A DNA stretch of 13,101 nt from an uncultured Prevotella sp. (GCA_900557255.1 USSA01000078.1:1-13101); one strand, 5' to 3'. Positions 1-6,974 are shown, numbered from the stretch's first letter. Made by a program: numbers and translations. Notes: generated by a model not told the origin, from the sequence alone.

Positions 1-499
1 TCGAGAAGTTCTTCAAGGAAAAAAGAAAATAATACGTCAAGTTCCAAGTGGCATTCCTCCCACTTGGAACTTTTTCATTAAAGAGATAAAACGCCACATT
101 GTTCACCATAAAATGGCGCATAGATACGAATGCTCGCATGATGCGGATGTTTGCTTCAACAGCAGTTGTAGACTTCAAAACTCCACTAAGCATGGCAACT
201 CCTTGCTCTGTGAAAGCATAAGGCAGTTTTCTTACACCGCCCCAACTTGAAGTCGCAAATTGCGACTTCAAGTTATCAAATTCATTTGGGGTCAATTGAA
301 ACATAAAGTCTTCAGGGAAACGCTCTATATTACGTTTTACCTGCTCATTCAATCTTTTTGTTTCTACTCCATACAGCTCAGCCAAGTCACGGTCAAGCAT
401 CACTTGTTGTCCTCTGATAACTCGTATCAGAGACTCCACTTTATTTTCTACAAGCAGTTGCTGTCCTTCCACCTGTTCCAATTCCTTTTCCTTTGCCAT
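1..499 (-). CDS. ORF6N-domain DNA-binding protein, 3' end outside window
   Basis: Reading leftward from ATG at 499-497, the frame stays open to the window edge (166 codons, no stop). The protein starts [14 protein letters not shown]. It then shows the ORF6N (KilA-N-like) core: [20 protein letters not shown] at about residues 28-47, then [31 protein letters not shown] and [14 protein letters not shown] (to about 131). This family is found in phages and in Bacteroidetes accessory regions and is thought to bind DNA; targets are mostly unknown. The N-terminal core is intact, but the residues after 131 ([16 protein letters not shown] onward) do not look like the coiled C-terminus I expect, and the 3' part contains a 13-bp inverted repeat. 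In another frame TAA and TGA stops lie side by side near base 79, so a frameshift or a recombined tail is possible. The start is favoured by the AAAGGA just upstream and a promoter about 25 bases away. Sure of family, not of the C-terminus. Confidence 0.88.
   Translation of the reverse strand, partial: MAKEKELEQVEGQQLLVENKVESLIRVIRGQQVMLDRDLAELYGVETKRLNEQVKRNIERFPEDFMFQLTPNEFDNLKSQFATSSWGGVRKLPYAFTEQGVAMLSGVLKSTTAVEANIRIMRAFVSMRHFMVNNVAFYLFNEKVPSGRNATWNLTYYFLFSLKNFS
39..72. repeat. 13-bp inverted repeat in the 3' part of the ORF6N gene
   Basis: Arms 39-51 (AAGTTCCAAGTGG) and 60-72 are perfectly complementary with an 8-base loop. On the minus strand the hairpin is preceded by a run of A and followed, after GACG, by a T-rich stretch (TATTATTTTCTTTTTT). 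It could work as an intrinsic terminator, yet the ORF6N reading frame runs straight through it. Either the gene is frameshifted before this point or the repeat is coding. Confidence 0.6.
244..274. repeat. 31-bp perfect palindrome inside the ORF6N coding sequence
   Basis: The 15-bp arms (AACTTGAAGTCGCAA and its complement) flank a single central base at 259. In the coding frame the palindrome spells roughly [10 protein letters not shown], just before the conserved SSWGG of ORF6N. The core GAAGTCGCAA/TTGCGACTTC recurs upstream of the gene at 656-674 within another 31-bp palindrome. It may be an operator or a recombination site; this is inference. Confidence 0.9.
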
Positions 500-523
500 T
501 TCCTTTGGTTTTGAATATTTTGG

Positions 524-554
524 CAAAGATACAACTATTATTGGAAACAAGCAA
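524..554 (-). promoter_or_regulatory. Promoter of the ORF6N gene
   Basis: On the minus strand TATCTTTG (531-524) matches the Bacteroidetes -7 box TAnnTTTG. A TTG at 554-552 lies 20 bases upstream as a -33 element. The predicted transcript starts about 18 bases before the ATG at 499. The palindrome cluster at 575-680 sits just upstream of this promoter. Confidence 0.6.
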
Positions 555-574
555 GAATTTTCTAGAATGTTTTT

Positions 575-680
575 GTTTGAGGTGTCAAATTGGAACCTCA
601 AACGATACAATAGGATGGTTTCAAAGTCGCAATTTGCGACCTTGAAGAAGTTTGGAAGTCGCAATTTGCGACTTCCAAAC
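575..680. repeat. Three tandem palindromes upstream of the ORF6N gene
   Basis: Three palindromes have single-base centres at 589, 633 and 665. 575-603 is imperfect (12 of 14 pairs; arms GTTTGAGGT/ACCTCAAAC). 622-644 has 11-bp arms with one mismatch around GTCGCAA/TTGCGAC. 650-680 is perfect, with 15-bp arms (GTTTGGAAGTCGCAA). All share a CAA-N-TTG centre, and the last two share GTCGCAA with the palindrome at 244-274 inside the gene. The last also follows the stop of the BspA-like fragment, but it has no T-run, so a terminator role is doubtful. Confidence 0.85.
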
Positions 681-687
681 ACAAATA

Positions 688-957
688 TTACTTAATAGCT
701 ATCTTCAAGTCATTACCCTTTATCTTAGCGATGACGATGCTTTCATTCGGCTTAGCAAAGTGAAGAACACCTTGCACCGCCTTGGCACTTCCGACAGTTG
801 CCGTCGCCTTATAGCCATCGGCTGTCGCATAGACAGAAATATCCAATTTGCCATTCTGCTGCACTTGCCCATCGGTATTATACTTATCGGTTGCCACATC
901 AGCTTCATTGATGGTATAGTGGTATTCTGCACCTGAAAGTAAACTTTCTATATTCAC
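688..957 (-). pseudogene. Truncated C-terminal copy of a BspA-like surface protein
   Basis: This 89-residue reading frame starts at GTG (957-955), overlapping the TGA of the next gene upstream. It matches residues about 319-368 and 427-460 of the intact LRR protein encoded at 2211-3593: SGAEYHYTI, TDKYNTDG, KLDISVYATADGY, then directly GSAKAVQGVLHFA and the end IAKIKGNDLKIAI. About 57 residues between the two blocks are missing in frame, and there is no signal peptide and no LRR part. The last 94 bases (701-794) differ from 2224-2317 at only 3 positions; the rest is clearly more diverged. I read it as a remnant of a duplicated gene, or a spare C-terminal cassette, rather than a working protein. 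Confidence 0.75.
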
Positions 958-2129
958 GAATCAGACTTTGCTGTTAACAACTTATCTGTTGCAAGTTTCA
1001 TTTCCTGTAGTGTCTCTCCAGACTTCAAACTCCAATCTATTTGCTTCACTTCTTCAATTGCTTGTTGATAAGTACAAACCCTTCTCCTATCTAACTCAGC
1101 ACTAGCTTCGGCATAGTCCCTACCTATATAATTTCCCCATCCATCATACCATCCTTCACTTCTTTCTGAAATATAATCAGCCTTGCTTCTGTATTCAAGA
1201 TATTCCTTTACTGTCATTTTTCTCAATGTCATTTCTTTCAAATCATGATATTCAGACATATCCATTGGCTGACCAATATATTTATGAATATATATGCATA
1301 AATCCCACCCCAAAGCTAAACAAAAATCTCTCAAGGAATGTCCATTTGAGCAATATGGATACCCTTTCCAATAATAGTATACCTTCATCATCGCAATTCG
1401 CTCTCCATAATATTCCTTCTCCAATTTACCATGACTATCCATTGGTTTTGCTGTTGGGAACATGTTATACTCGACATGATATTCTATGTATGATTTCAAC
1501 AAATCGCTGTCACCAATAGTACATACGGTAGCATGTCTTTCCTTATGATTTTTAAAAATATAAGCAGACAACACCTCATATCGCTTATCAGGATAAGTGA
1601 TCTGACGATATTCACCATCTTCCTTTATTAGAACTAATCCATAAGTATTTTCAGCATAGTCTCCATATATAGCAATACATCTCCGCTCAAAGTCTGTATC
1701 TTTTATTTTTTGACCTTGCCCTACAGCTAAAGAGGAAGAGGGTGTATACGAATTACCTATCGGACCATTACTATATGAATCATACGAATCGCCAAACGGT
1801 TCATCAGCATAATCATCATCAAATATTATTGGGTCATAATCATCATCGTCATCATCATAATAAGGAACATCTAATTCGTCGTTATGAAAATCAGAATGAG
1901 AATTAGGATCAGGCTTCTTTTTGTCTCCAAAAATCGTAACTAGTAGCCATATTACACCAAAAAAGATAATTGTTCCAAGGATTCCTCCAAATGTACCACC
2001 ACTATCACCATCGTCTTCTCTTGAGATTTCATCCAATACCCATTGCTGGGCGCTCACACGACAAAACACAGTAACTAGGATTGTCATAAGACAATACACT
2101 CTTTTGCTTAATCGAAAATATAAATTCAT
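954..2129 (-). CDS. Unrecognised membrane protein with Asp-rich linker
   Basis: I do not recognise this 391-residue protein. It begins with a plausible signal peptide (residues 1-27, basic start, hydrophobic MTILVTVF, cleavage at VSA-QQ). A hydrophobic segment at about 48-67 (GGILGTIIFFGVIWLLVTIF) is followed by GDKKKP, so by the positive-inside rule the large C-terminal part would face the cytoplasm. Residues 80-110 form a very acidic linker with six Asp in a row at 92-97. From about 145 on there is a globular region rich in Tyr (KVYYYWKGYPYCSNG, RSEGWYDGWGNYIGRDY) without a motif I know. It lies between two homologous BspA-like C-terminal segments and may have been captured there. ATG 2129 overlaps the stop of a six-codon upstream frame. 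Real gene likely; function unknown. Confidence 0.75.
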   Translation of the reverse strand: MNLYFRLSKRVYCLMTILVTVFCRVSAQQWVLDEISREDDGDSGGTFGGILGTIIFFGVIWLLVTIFGDKKKPDPNSHSDFHNDELDVPYYDDDDDDYDPIIFDDDYADEPFGDSYDSYSNGPIGNSYTPSSSLAVGQGQKIKDTDFERRCIAIYGDYAENTYGLVLIKEDGEYRQITYPDKRYEVLSAYIFKNHKERHATVCTIGDSDLLKSYIEYHVEYNMFPTAKPMDSHGKLEKEYYGERIAMMKVYYYWKGYPYCSNGHSLRDFCLALGWDLCIYIHKYIGQPMDMSEYHDLKEMTLRKMTVKEYLEYRSKADYISERSEGWYDGWGNYIGRDYAEASAELDRRRVCTYQQAIEEVKQIDWSLKSGETLQEMKLATDKLLTAKSDS

Positions 2130-2167
2130 TTTTTGCCTTTTATCATTTTAGAAAATGCTCCTAAGTA

Positions 2168-2199
2168 TCCCGATAGATTCTCAAAGCAAGCTATCGGGA
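2168..2199. repeat. Inverted repeat between the LRR gene and the membrane-protein gene
   Basis: Arms TCCCGATAG (2168-2176) and CTATCGGGA (2191-2199) enclose a 14-base loop. On the minus strand the hairpin starts 12 bases after the LRR-gene stop and ends about 38 bases before the next ATG. There is no T-run, so it may be an mRNA stabiliser or weak terminator rather than an intrinsic terminator. Confidence 0.55.
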
Positions 2200-2210
2200 C
2201 ACGAAAGAAA

Positions 2211-3593
2211 TTACCTAATTGCAATCTTCAAGTCATTACCTTTTATCTTGGCGATGACGATGCTTTCATTCGGCCTAGCAAAGTGAAGAACACCTTGCAC
2301 CGCCTTGGCACTTCCGAGATTCACGCCGTTTACAGAATAGAAGGTTACCACCTCTCCATCATTCAGGCCAGAGATTGTAATGTCGCTATCCGTCGTTACC
2401 ATTACCCCTCTTGTTTTCACAAGATTGATGTTATTGGTATCATCACCGCCCTCGGCATTGAGCCAATAAAGGGTAGCCGCAGCTTTCTCTGATGCCATAT
2501 AGCCATCTGCCGTGGCATAAACAGAGATATCCAGCTTGCCTTCTAACTGCACATTGCCATCAGTATTGTATTTATCAGTAACCACATCAGCATCCTTGAT
2601 GGTATAATGGTATTCTGCGCCAGATGTTGAACTTTCGAAATTCAACTGCCCATTCTCGTAAGATATTACTGGAGTAGAACATGCTGTGACAGGTTCGTTC
2701 TCACCTTCTATTGCTTTGTAAATTCCAAAGTCTTTCCAAATCCATTTTTTCTTATAAGTCTCAAGACTCGCTTGTGGAACATATAAAGCACATTCGCTTT
2801 TAGAAAATCCTTTAAAAGGGTTCCTCCTACCGTAATCTGGTGGTGTTGTTGCCTTACATATAATTGTTTTTAAATTACTACAACCATCAAACATTTCACC
2901 ATCTATGAATTTCAATGTCGAAGGAAACGTAATTGTTTTGAGTTGAGTACAACCAGAAAAACAACCATATTCACTTATTTTCTCTAGTCCCTCTGGCAAA
3001 TCTACTTCTTCCAAATTAGAACATGAAGAAAATGCATTACTTAAAGTTTTCACAGAAGAAGGCACTTTAATTTTTTTTATTTTATCACAAAAGGAAAAAC
3101 AACCCTTTGGAATATATATCAAGCTATTTGGCAAGACAACATCTTGTAAACTACGACAAGAACTAAAACAACTAGGACCTAATGCTACCACAGATTCCGG
3201 CAAATCAATTTTCTCTAAACTAGAAAATTCAAAGCAGCTTTCGCCTAATGACGTAACAGAATTTGGGATATCAATTGTCTTAACTCCCGATTTATAAAAA
3301 CACTTATCGCCTAATGTTGTAACAGAATTAGGAATTGCAACTTTAGTGACAGAACTTCCAAAACATTCTGTTCCTAAAGATGTAACAGGATAATCCTTAC
3401 CATCAAATGTGACACTTGCAGGAACGACGACTTCACCCGAATAATCATTAGCCACCAATGTTGCTTCATCCTTATTTGTATCAACAAGGAACTTAAAGCC
3501 ATCAACGGTAACAAAATCGGAGGCAAATGTAGCACTGCTACACAATGCCAACAAAAAGACTACAACAAGTCTTAAGATTGATAATGGTTTCAT
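2211..3593 (-). CDS. BspA-type leucine-rich repeat surface protein
   Basis: This is a 460-residue protein. Residues 1-24 are a signal peptide (MKPLSILRLVVVFLLALCSS, cleavage near TFA-S). About 70-250 contain LRR_5/BspA repeats of roughly 23 residues with the pattern LPxSVxxLGxxCFxxCxxLxxI. Residues 305-377 resemble the chitobiase/hexosaminidase C-terminal-like domain common in such proteins (CSTPVISYENGQLNF, YHYTI, ISVYATADGY). The end (395-460: TFYSVNGVNLGSAKAVQG to LKIAIR) resembles the short terminal modules of secreted Bacteroidetes proteins and may be a sorting signal. BspA proteins are surface-exposed and bind host proteins or other bacteria; the ligand here is unknown. The gene follows the broken abortive-infection gene by 30 bases. 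A partial copy of its 3' end lies at 688-957. Confidence 0.92.
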   Translation of the reverse strand: MKPLSILRLVVVFLLALCSSATFASDFVTVDGFKFLVDTNKDEATLVANDYSGEVVVPASVTFDGKDYPVTSLGTECFGSSVTKVAIPNSVTTLGDKCFYKSGVKTIDIPNSVTSLGESCFEFSSLEKIDLPESVVALGPSCFSSCRSLQDVVLPNSLIYIPKGCFSFCDKIKKIKVPSSVKTLSNAFSSCSNLEEVDLPEGLEKISEYGCFSGCTQLKTITFPSTLKFIDGEMFDGCSNLKTIICKATTPPDYGRRNPFKGFSKSECALYVPQASLETYKKKWIWKDFGIYKAIEGENEPVTACSTPVISYENGQLNFESSTSGAEYHYTIKDADVVTDKYNTDGNVQLEGKLDISVYATADGYMASEKAAATLYWLNAEGGDDTNNINLVKTRGVMVTTDSDITISGLNDGEVVTFYSVNGVNLGSAKAVQGVLHFARPNESIVIAKIKGNDLKIAIR

Positions 3594-3606
3594 ACTTATA
3601 AGTTTT

Positions 3607-3639
3607 TAAATTTATAATAATATTTAGAGTTTATTCAAA
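3607..3639 (-). promoter_or_regulatory. Possible promoter of the LRR gene
   Basis: On the minus strand TTTG (3639-3636) is followed after 21 bases by TAAATTTA (3614-3607), one base off the TAnnTTTG consensus. It would start transcription only about 10 bases upstream of ATG 3593, so the match is tentative. Confidence 0.4.
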
Positions 3640-4502
3640 TGCAGAATGTATTCCACAATTCCCAATTTATCCAACAACTCCTTATAATCCTTGTTCGTCA
3701 GGGAATAATAGTACACTATTCTCATTTCATATCTTGTCATTTGAGATAACAAGAAATCTACATAGTATTCCTTCTTTTTCTTCTCTGGTTGACGTTTAAC
3801 TAGGAATTTCAAGGTTTGCTTCAAATGTCGGAAATAATGTTCCATGAACATCCCGTTTATCCATGTAAAACGAATAAGACTTATCTTGATTTCTTTATCT
3901 CCATCTCCTCTAAATGTCTGTTGCTTATTAAAGAAATCATTGGTTATCTGATAAGTTTGATTGATAAGACAGCATCTAAATTTCTTATCCATTTGATATA
4001 TTGCCGCTTTGTCGTCGTTTAGTTCATTATGAATACTTTCCAATTGATTATCAATTGAAATATCAGTCGTTTTATCATCAAGGATGCCACAATAAGAATC
4101 ATGTACAAACAAATTATCTCTTATCCACTAAACTTCTCGAGCAGCAACCTTGAAGCATGCCTCTCCTTGATATATTTTATTCACTTTGTCATGGGAAACA
4201 TTGTCCCACTCAGGACAAGACATACTAAAAGCATCAACTATCTTTCTACGTTGATCCAGTAAATTGAAGAAAGTTGTCTCAAATCGTTCATGCTTAAAAG
4301 AACGGTCTTGATGATTCAATGTAATATACAAAAATACTGCGTTGACAAAAGTAGCTATAGCTGTTACCATACCAATATAGTGCTCCCATTTCCAAGACAA
4401 ATTAGATGCGCCAATCCACCCTACAGAAACAACAATAATCGTTGCCCCCGAGAAAATCAAAGCCATATATATGTAAGATAGTCTTGGCATAACTTTTTCC
4501 AT
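3624..4502 (-). pseudogene. Putative phage abortive infection protein (putAbiC-type), interrupted by TAG
   Basis: Two reading frames lie in the same phase. ATG 4502 to TAG 4130-4128 gives 124 residues, and the frame then continues openly to the stop at 3624. Read through, it is about 292 residues, which I would expect for the putative abortive infection family (putAbiC). Residues 9-29 and 42-62 are membrane helices, then FKHERFETTFFNLLDQRRKIVDA, then after the TAG WIRDNLFVHDSY, FMEHYFRHLKQTLKFLV and LSQMTRYEMRIVYYYSLTNKDYKELL. Homologues are linked to phage resistance; the mechanism is not well defined. The single nonsense codon suggests a recently inactivated gene, or two separately translated halves (TTG 4112 could start the second). 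The reading frame extends upstream to 4754, but that part lies in the RNA region and is not believed to be coding. Confidence 0.75.
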
Positions 4503-4551
4503 TTTGCCACCGAACCCCTTAATTGGCGATATAACAAGCTTTAGTTGACGG

Positions 4552-4596
4552 CAAAATAAAAGAAAACGTGGGATTCTACCTGTTACCCGTCCCACG
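4552..4596 (-). terminator. Intrinsic terminator of the structured RNA
   Basis: On the minus strand CGTGGGA (4596-4590) pairs with TCCCACG (4573-4567) around a 16-base loop. It is followed at once by TTTTCTTTTATTTTG (4566-4552). This is a classic rho-independent terminator. It ends about 50 bases before the ATG of the abortive-infection gene. Confidence 0.8.
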
Positions 4597-4947
4597 AATC
4601 GAGGCCTTCGCATTGCCCAGTGTTGTTGAACGAGCAACGTCGAAGCCCACGCCGATATGTGTACACTATCCCCTATACGGATATAGGACGCACTATAACT
4701 ATACAATGCGCCATACCAGTAAAGGGATGTGGCTAATACACATCCCGAGGGCATCTACCGTTGCAATGCTCAAGACAACACCTGAAAGTTGCGAAGTTTC
4801 GATTCGTCAAGAACAAAGCGTCAAGTAAACGCCTTTATATTATGTCGTGATACCTTTATCCCACTTACCTTTTCTCCCATCTTAGCACTAGAAAGTCGCT
4901 TAAAGCAGCTCCAAATACCTCGACACGGCGTGAGCGAGTGTGGTATC
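4555..4947 (-). ncRNA. Candidate large structured RNA (about 390 nt)
   Basis: The stretch lies between a -7 box and an intrinsic terminator on the minus strand and has no convincing protein. It folds into successive hairpins: ATACC/GGTAT with ACAC/GTGT inside (4915-4946) right at the predicted 5' end; GGGATGTG/CACATCCC (4724-4731 with 4739-4746, loop 7); CCTATA/TATAGG (4672-4677 with 4682-4687, loop 4); an 11-bp stem with a bulged A and a G-U pair (4606-4616 with 4634-4645); and the terminator. It lacks the signatures of tmRNA, RNase P RNA and SRP RNA that I know. It might belong to a computationally described Bacteroidales class such as Bacteroidales-1, but I cannot confirm this. It could act on its own or control the abortive-infection gene directly downstream. 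Confidence 0.6.
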
Positions 4948-4952
4948 GGTTG

Positions 4953-4960
4953 CAAAGGTA
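4953..4960 (-). promoter_or_regulatory. -7 box of the structured RNA
   Basis: TACCTTTG (4960-4953) matches TAnnTTTG exactly. No clear TTTG is seen 19-21 bases further upstream. The predicted start near 4947 coincides with the first base of the 5' hairpin, which supports the call. Confidence 0.5.
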
Positions 4961-5015
4961 ATGAAAAAAATGATTACTCACGTATTTTTAGTTGATTATT
5001 TTTCATAGTTAGGAT

Positions 5016-5057
5016 AAAAACTGATGTTTGAGCGCATTAAGAAACTTTATTGCGCCC
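5016..5057 (-). terminator. Weak terminator after the methyltransferase gene
   Basis: On the minus strand GGGCGCA (5057-5051) pairs with TGCGCTC (5036-5030), seven pairs with one G-U, loop 14. After AAACATCAG a run of five T follows (5020-5016). The distance between stem and T-run makes this only a candidate. Confidence 0.35.
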
Positions 5058-5105
5058 ATACACCTTTTTAAAACATCCCAAAAGAGCTTGGAAATCTCCT
5101 TAATC

Positions 5106-6590
5106 CTATGCCTTCTCCGTTATCACCAACACATGGCTTTCGTCGCTCAATGTGGTAGCGAAGATATAGGTTTCACCGCCATCTTTCAGTTTCAGGCGCT
5201 TGCGCAATTCGGCTACGGAGAGGGGGAAGTTGCGGGTGGCAATGTTTGCCTTGGTGATGCCTGAGAGATGACGCTTCAACTCCTTCTTATTAAAGGAAGA
5301 GATGACAATGATACGAAAACTCCTACCTGGGAAATCCTCGATAGGCTCCATGCTCACGAAGAGATGGCTGTTCTTGGAAAGCATTCTGGCTCCATATCGC
5401 TCAGATAAGACGCTGAAACAGCCGGCTTTCATCAGCGAGGCATTCGGCTCGTAAAGATACTGCATCTCTTCAAGGGTGGATGGTGCTATCTTTACCGAAG
5501 ATTCCTCCATATCCATCTCATCACAAACGAAGGATTGCGCATCGTTGATGCAATAAATGCGGAGATTGCCCATATTTCGCGCAGAGAGCACTAAAAGGAG
5601 TTCCTTGCACTCATTATTCACGGAGATGATATGAACCTCTTGTACGCAGTTTAATTCGCTTACCGCACGATGCCAGTCAAGCATCGGAGAGAGTTTGATG
5701 ATGACGTAATCTGCCTTCGAAAGCATTTCTTCCTGCAAAAGGGTTACATCGGGCGTACAATCTTTCAAGGATACAACCTTGTTGCCAGCATCGTCTCTAC
5801 GAGCTGGATCGATGAAGATCAGCTTAAGACCAAGGTTGGTCTTAAGTAATGACTGAGACTGATCTTCAGTTATGCCTAAAGAATCTGATGCAGCAGCCTC
5901 TTTCTTTGAAGCAAAAGAATGCAGAACCTCTATTCCGTCTCCATTCTTCACGATGGCGTTCTTCAAGCCCAACCGCCCAAAGTTTTCCTTCGCTGCTTCA
6001 CAGAGATGAGTCTGACGCTCCACATACATCGACTTCACGCCCAATCGGGAAGCGATGTAAGAGAAGTCTACTCCGAAGCCGCCGGTCAGGTCAACAAACC
6101 CGGTTTCTTCAGAAAAATCTCCTCCATGAGGTTCTCCTTTTATTTCATTAACATTCTCTTCTGATTCTGTTAATATCTGTTGCTTTTTGCAAGTAGCTTC
6201 ATTTTTGGCGAATTCTGAATCAACCGCCCCTTTGCCCGCAAATTCGCAAATTTCAGAAAGATGAAGATTTGAGGCGTTTTCGCTCTCCTTCCCCTTTTCT
6301 TCTCCGTTTTCAGATGATGAAGGAGACAAACCGAGCAGTCGGGCAGCGAGTTCAGCCTTATAAAGTGCCGTTTGTTCTGACGAACATTGCTCCATCGAAA
6401 TATGAGGGGGATAGATAATGCCATCGATGCTTGCCCAACGGGGCAGTTTCGTACGAGCCATCTTTCGCCCGCGAATCTGGTCGAGAGCGAAAGGCATATC
6501 TACCTCGGGATACTTGCTGCCGAGGAAAGCCAACCGACGAACATCATCGTCCTGATGCTGGCGGATAAAATCGAGCGTTGCTTGGTTCAT
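5106..6590 (-). CDS. PG_1098-type class I SAM methyltransferase with THUMP-like domain
   Basis: The protein has 494 residues from ATG 6590 (ATG 6614 is the alternative; a TTG at 6641 would fall inside the promoter). I chose 6590 because MNQATLDFIRQHQDDDVRRLAF matches the usual family start. Order: N-terminal helical/ferredoxin-like part (1-87); a low-complexity, Glu/Ser-rich insert at about 88-163; the SAM-binding motif VDLTGGFGVDFSYIA at 166-180 with the acidic end YVERQ; IDPARRD near 260-266; KLSPMLDW near 299; and the THUMP-like C-terminus (about 430-494, FRIIVISSFNKKELKRHL, ANIATRNFPLSVAELRKRL). Proteins of this Bacteroidetes family are predicted RNA methyltransferases; the substrate is not established. 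The polar insert is longer than I would expect for the family. Transcribed alone from its own promoter. Confidence 0.88.
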   Translation of the reverse strand: MNQATLDFIRQHQDDDVRRLAFLGSKYPEVDMPFALDQIRGRKMARTKLPRWASIDGIIYPPHISMEQCSSEQTALYKAELAARLLGLSPSSSENGEEKGKESENASNLHLSEICEFAGKGAVDSEFAKNEATCKKQQILTESEENVNEIKGEPHGGDFSEETGFVDLTGGFGVDFSYIASRLGVKSMYVERQTHLCEAAKENFGRLGLKNAIVKNGDGIEVLHSFASKKEAAASDSLGITEDQSQSLLKTNLGLKLIFIDPARRDDAGNKVVSLKDCTPDVTLLQEEMLSKADYVIIKLSPMLDWHRAVSELNCVQEVHIISVNNECKELLLVLSARNMGNLRIYCINDAQSFVCDEMDMEESSVKIAPSTLEEMQYLYEPNASLMKAGCFSVLSERYGARMLSKNSHLFVSMEPIEDFPGRSFRIIVISSFNKKELKRHLSGITKANIATRNFPLSVAELRKRLKLKDGGETYIFATTLSDESHVLVITEKA

Positions 6591-6638
6591 TCTTTCTGTT
6601 GAGTGATTCGTCATTACATTACTTATTCTTAATAACCG

Positions 6639-6669
6639 CAAATTTACGATATTCTGATGAGATTACAAA
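6639..6669 (-). promoter_or_regulatory. Promoter of the methyltransferase gene
   Basis: On the minus strand TTTG (6669-6666), 19 bases, then TAAATTTG (6646-6639): a full match to the Bacteroidetes consensus. Transcription would start near 6632, giving a leader of about 20-40 bases and ruling out the TTG start at 6641. Confidence 0.75.
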
Positions 6670-6816
6670 ATATTTCTCAGAATATCTGATAATTTATGTC
6701 GGGATGCACCAAAAACAGGATGCTCTCGGCTATAATCTACCCTTTTTCCTGGCTATATGATTCTAACAGCAGGTATAAATAAATACATAACTATCGGAGA
6801 TAGAACAACTGACTAG

Positions 6817-6882
6817 GAAAAACAGAAGGCTGGCAGAAGAAAAACAGCATACTGGCAAAAGGCAAACAGCCGACTAGCGCAA
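6817..6882. repeat. Three 22-bp degenerate tandem repeats
   Basis: Units 6817-6838, 6839-6860 and 6861-6882 keep an exact 22-base period: ACAG at 6822, 6844 and 6866, and CTGGC/CTGGC/CTAGC at 6830, 6852 and 6874. The third unit forms the left arm of the hairpin at 6865-6901. No gene overlaps it. Confidence 0.7.
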
Positions 6883-6901
6883 CAGAGGCTAGTCGGCTGT
6901 T
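6865..6901. repeat. Perfect 14-bp-arm hairpin in a gene-free stretch
   Basis: AACAGCCGACTAGC (6865-6878) and GCTAGTCGGCTGTT (6888-6901) enclose a 9-base loop. No gene ends nearby on either strand that would need it as terminator, and no long T-run follows. The surrounding stretch 6647-7300 has no supported gene. Confidence 0.8.
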
Positions 6902-6974
6902 CCTGTATAACAGTTTGCCAAACATCCTTTCTCTTATTTCAAAAGAAGCATGGTTGGCAGGAATATCGCAATCA

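Noticed and set aside
244..680. CRISPR array
   Set aside because: The repeats are palindromes at irregular distances, one of them coding, without spacers of constant length.
4568..4828. 86-codon plus-strand frame, and the upstream extension to 4754 of the minus-strand abortive-infection frame
   Set aside because: Both overlap the hairpin-rich RNA region and read as random peptides; the true gene start fits ATG 4502.
4555..4947. tmRNA, RNase P RNA or SRP RNA as identity of the structured RNA
   Set aside because: No tRNA-like ends or tag frame, no conserved RNase P core, and no SRP tetraloop region could be found.
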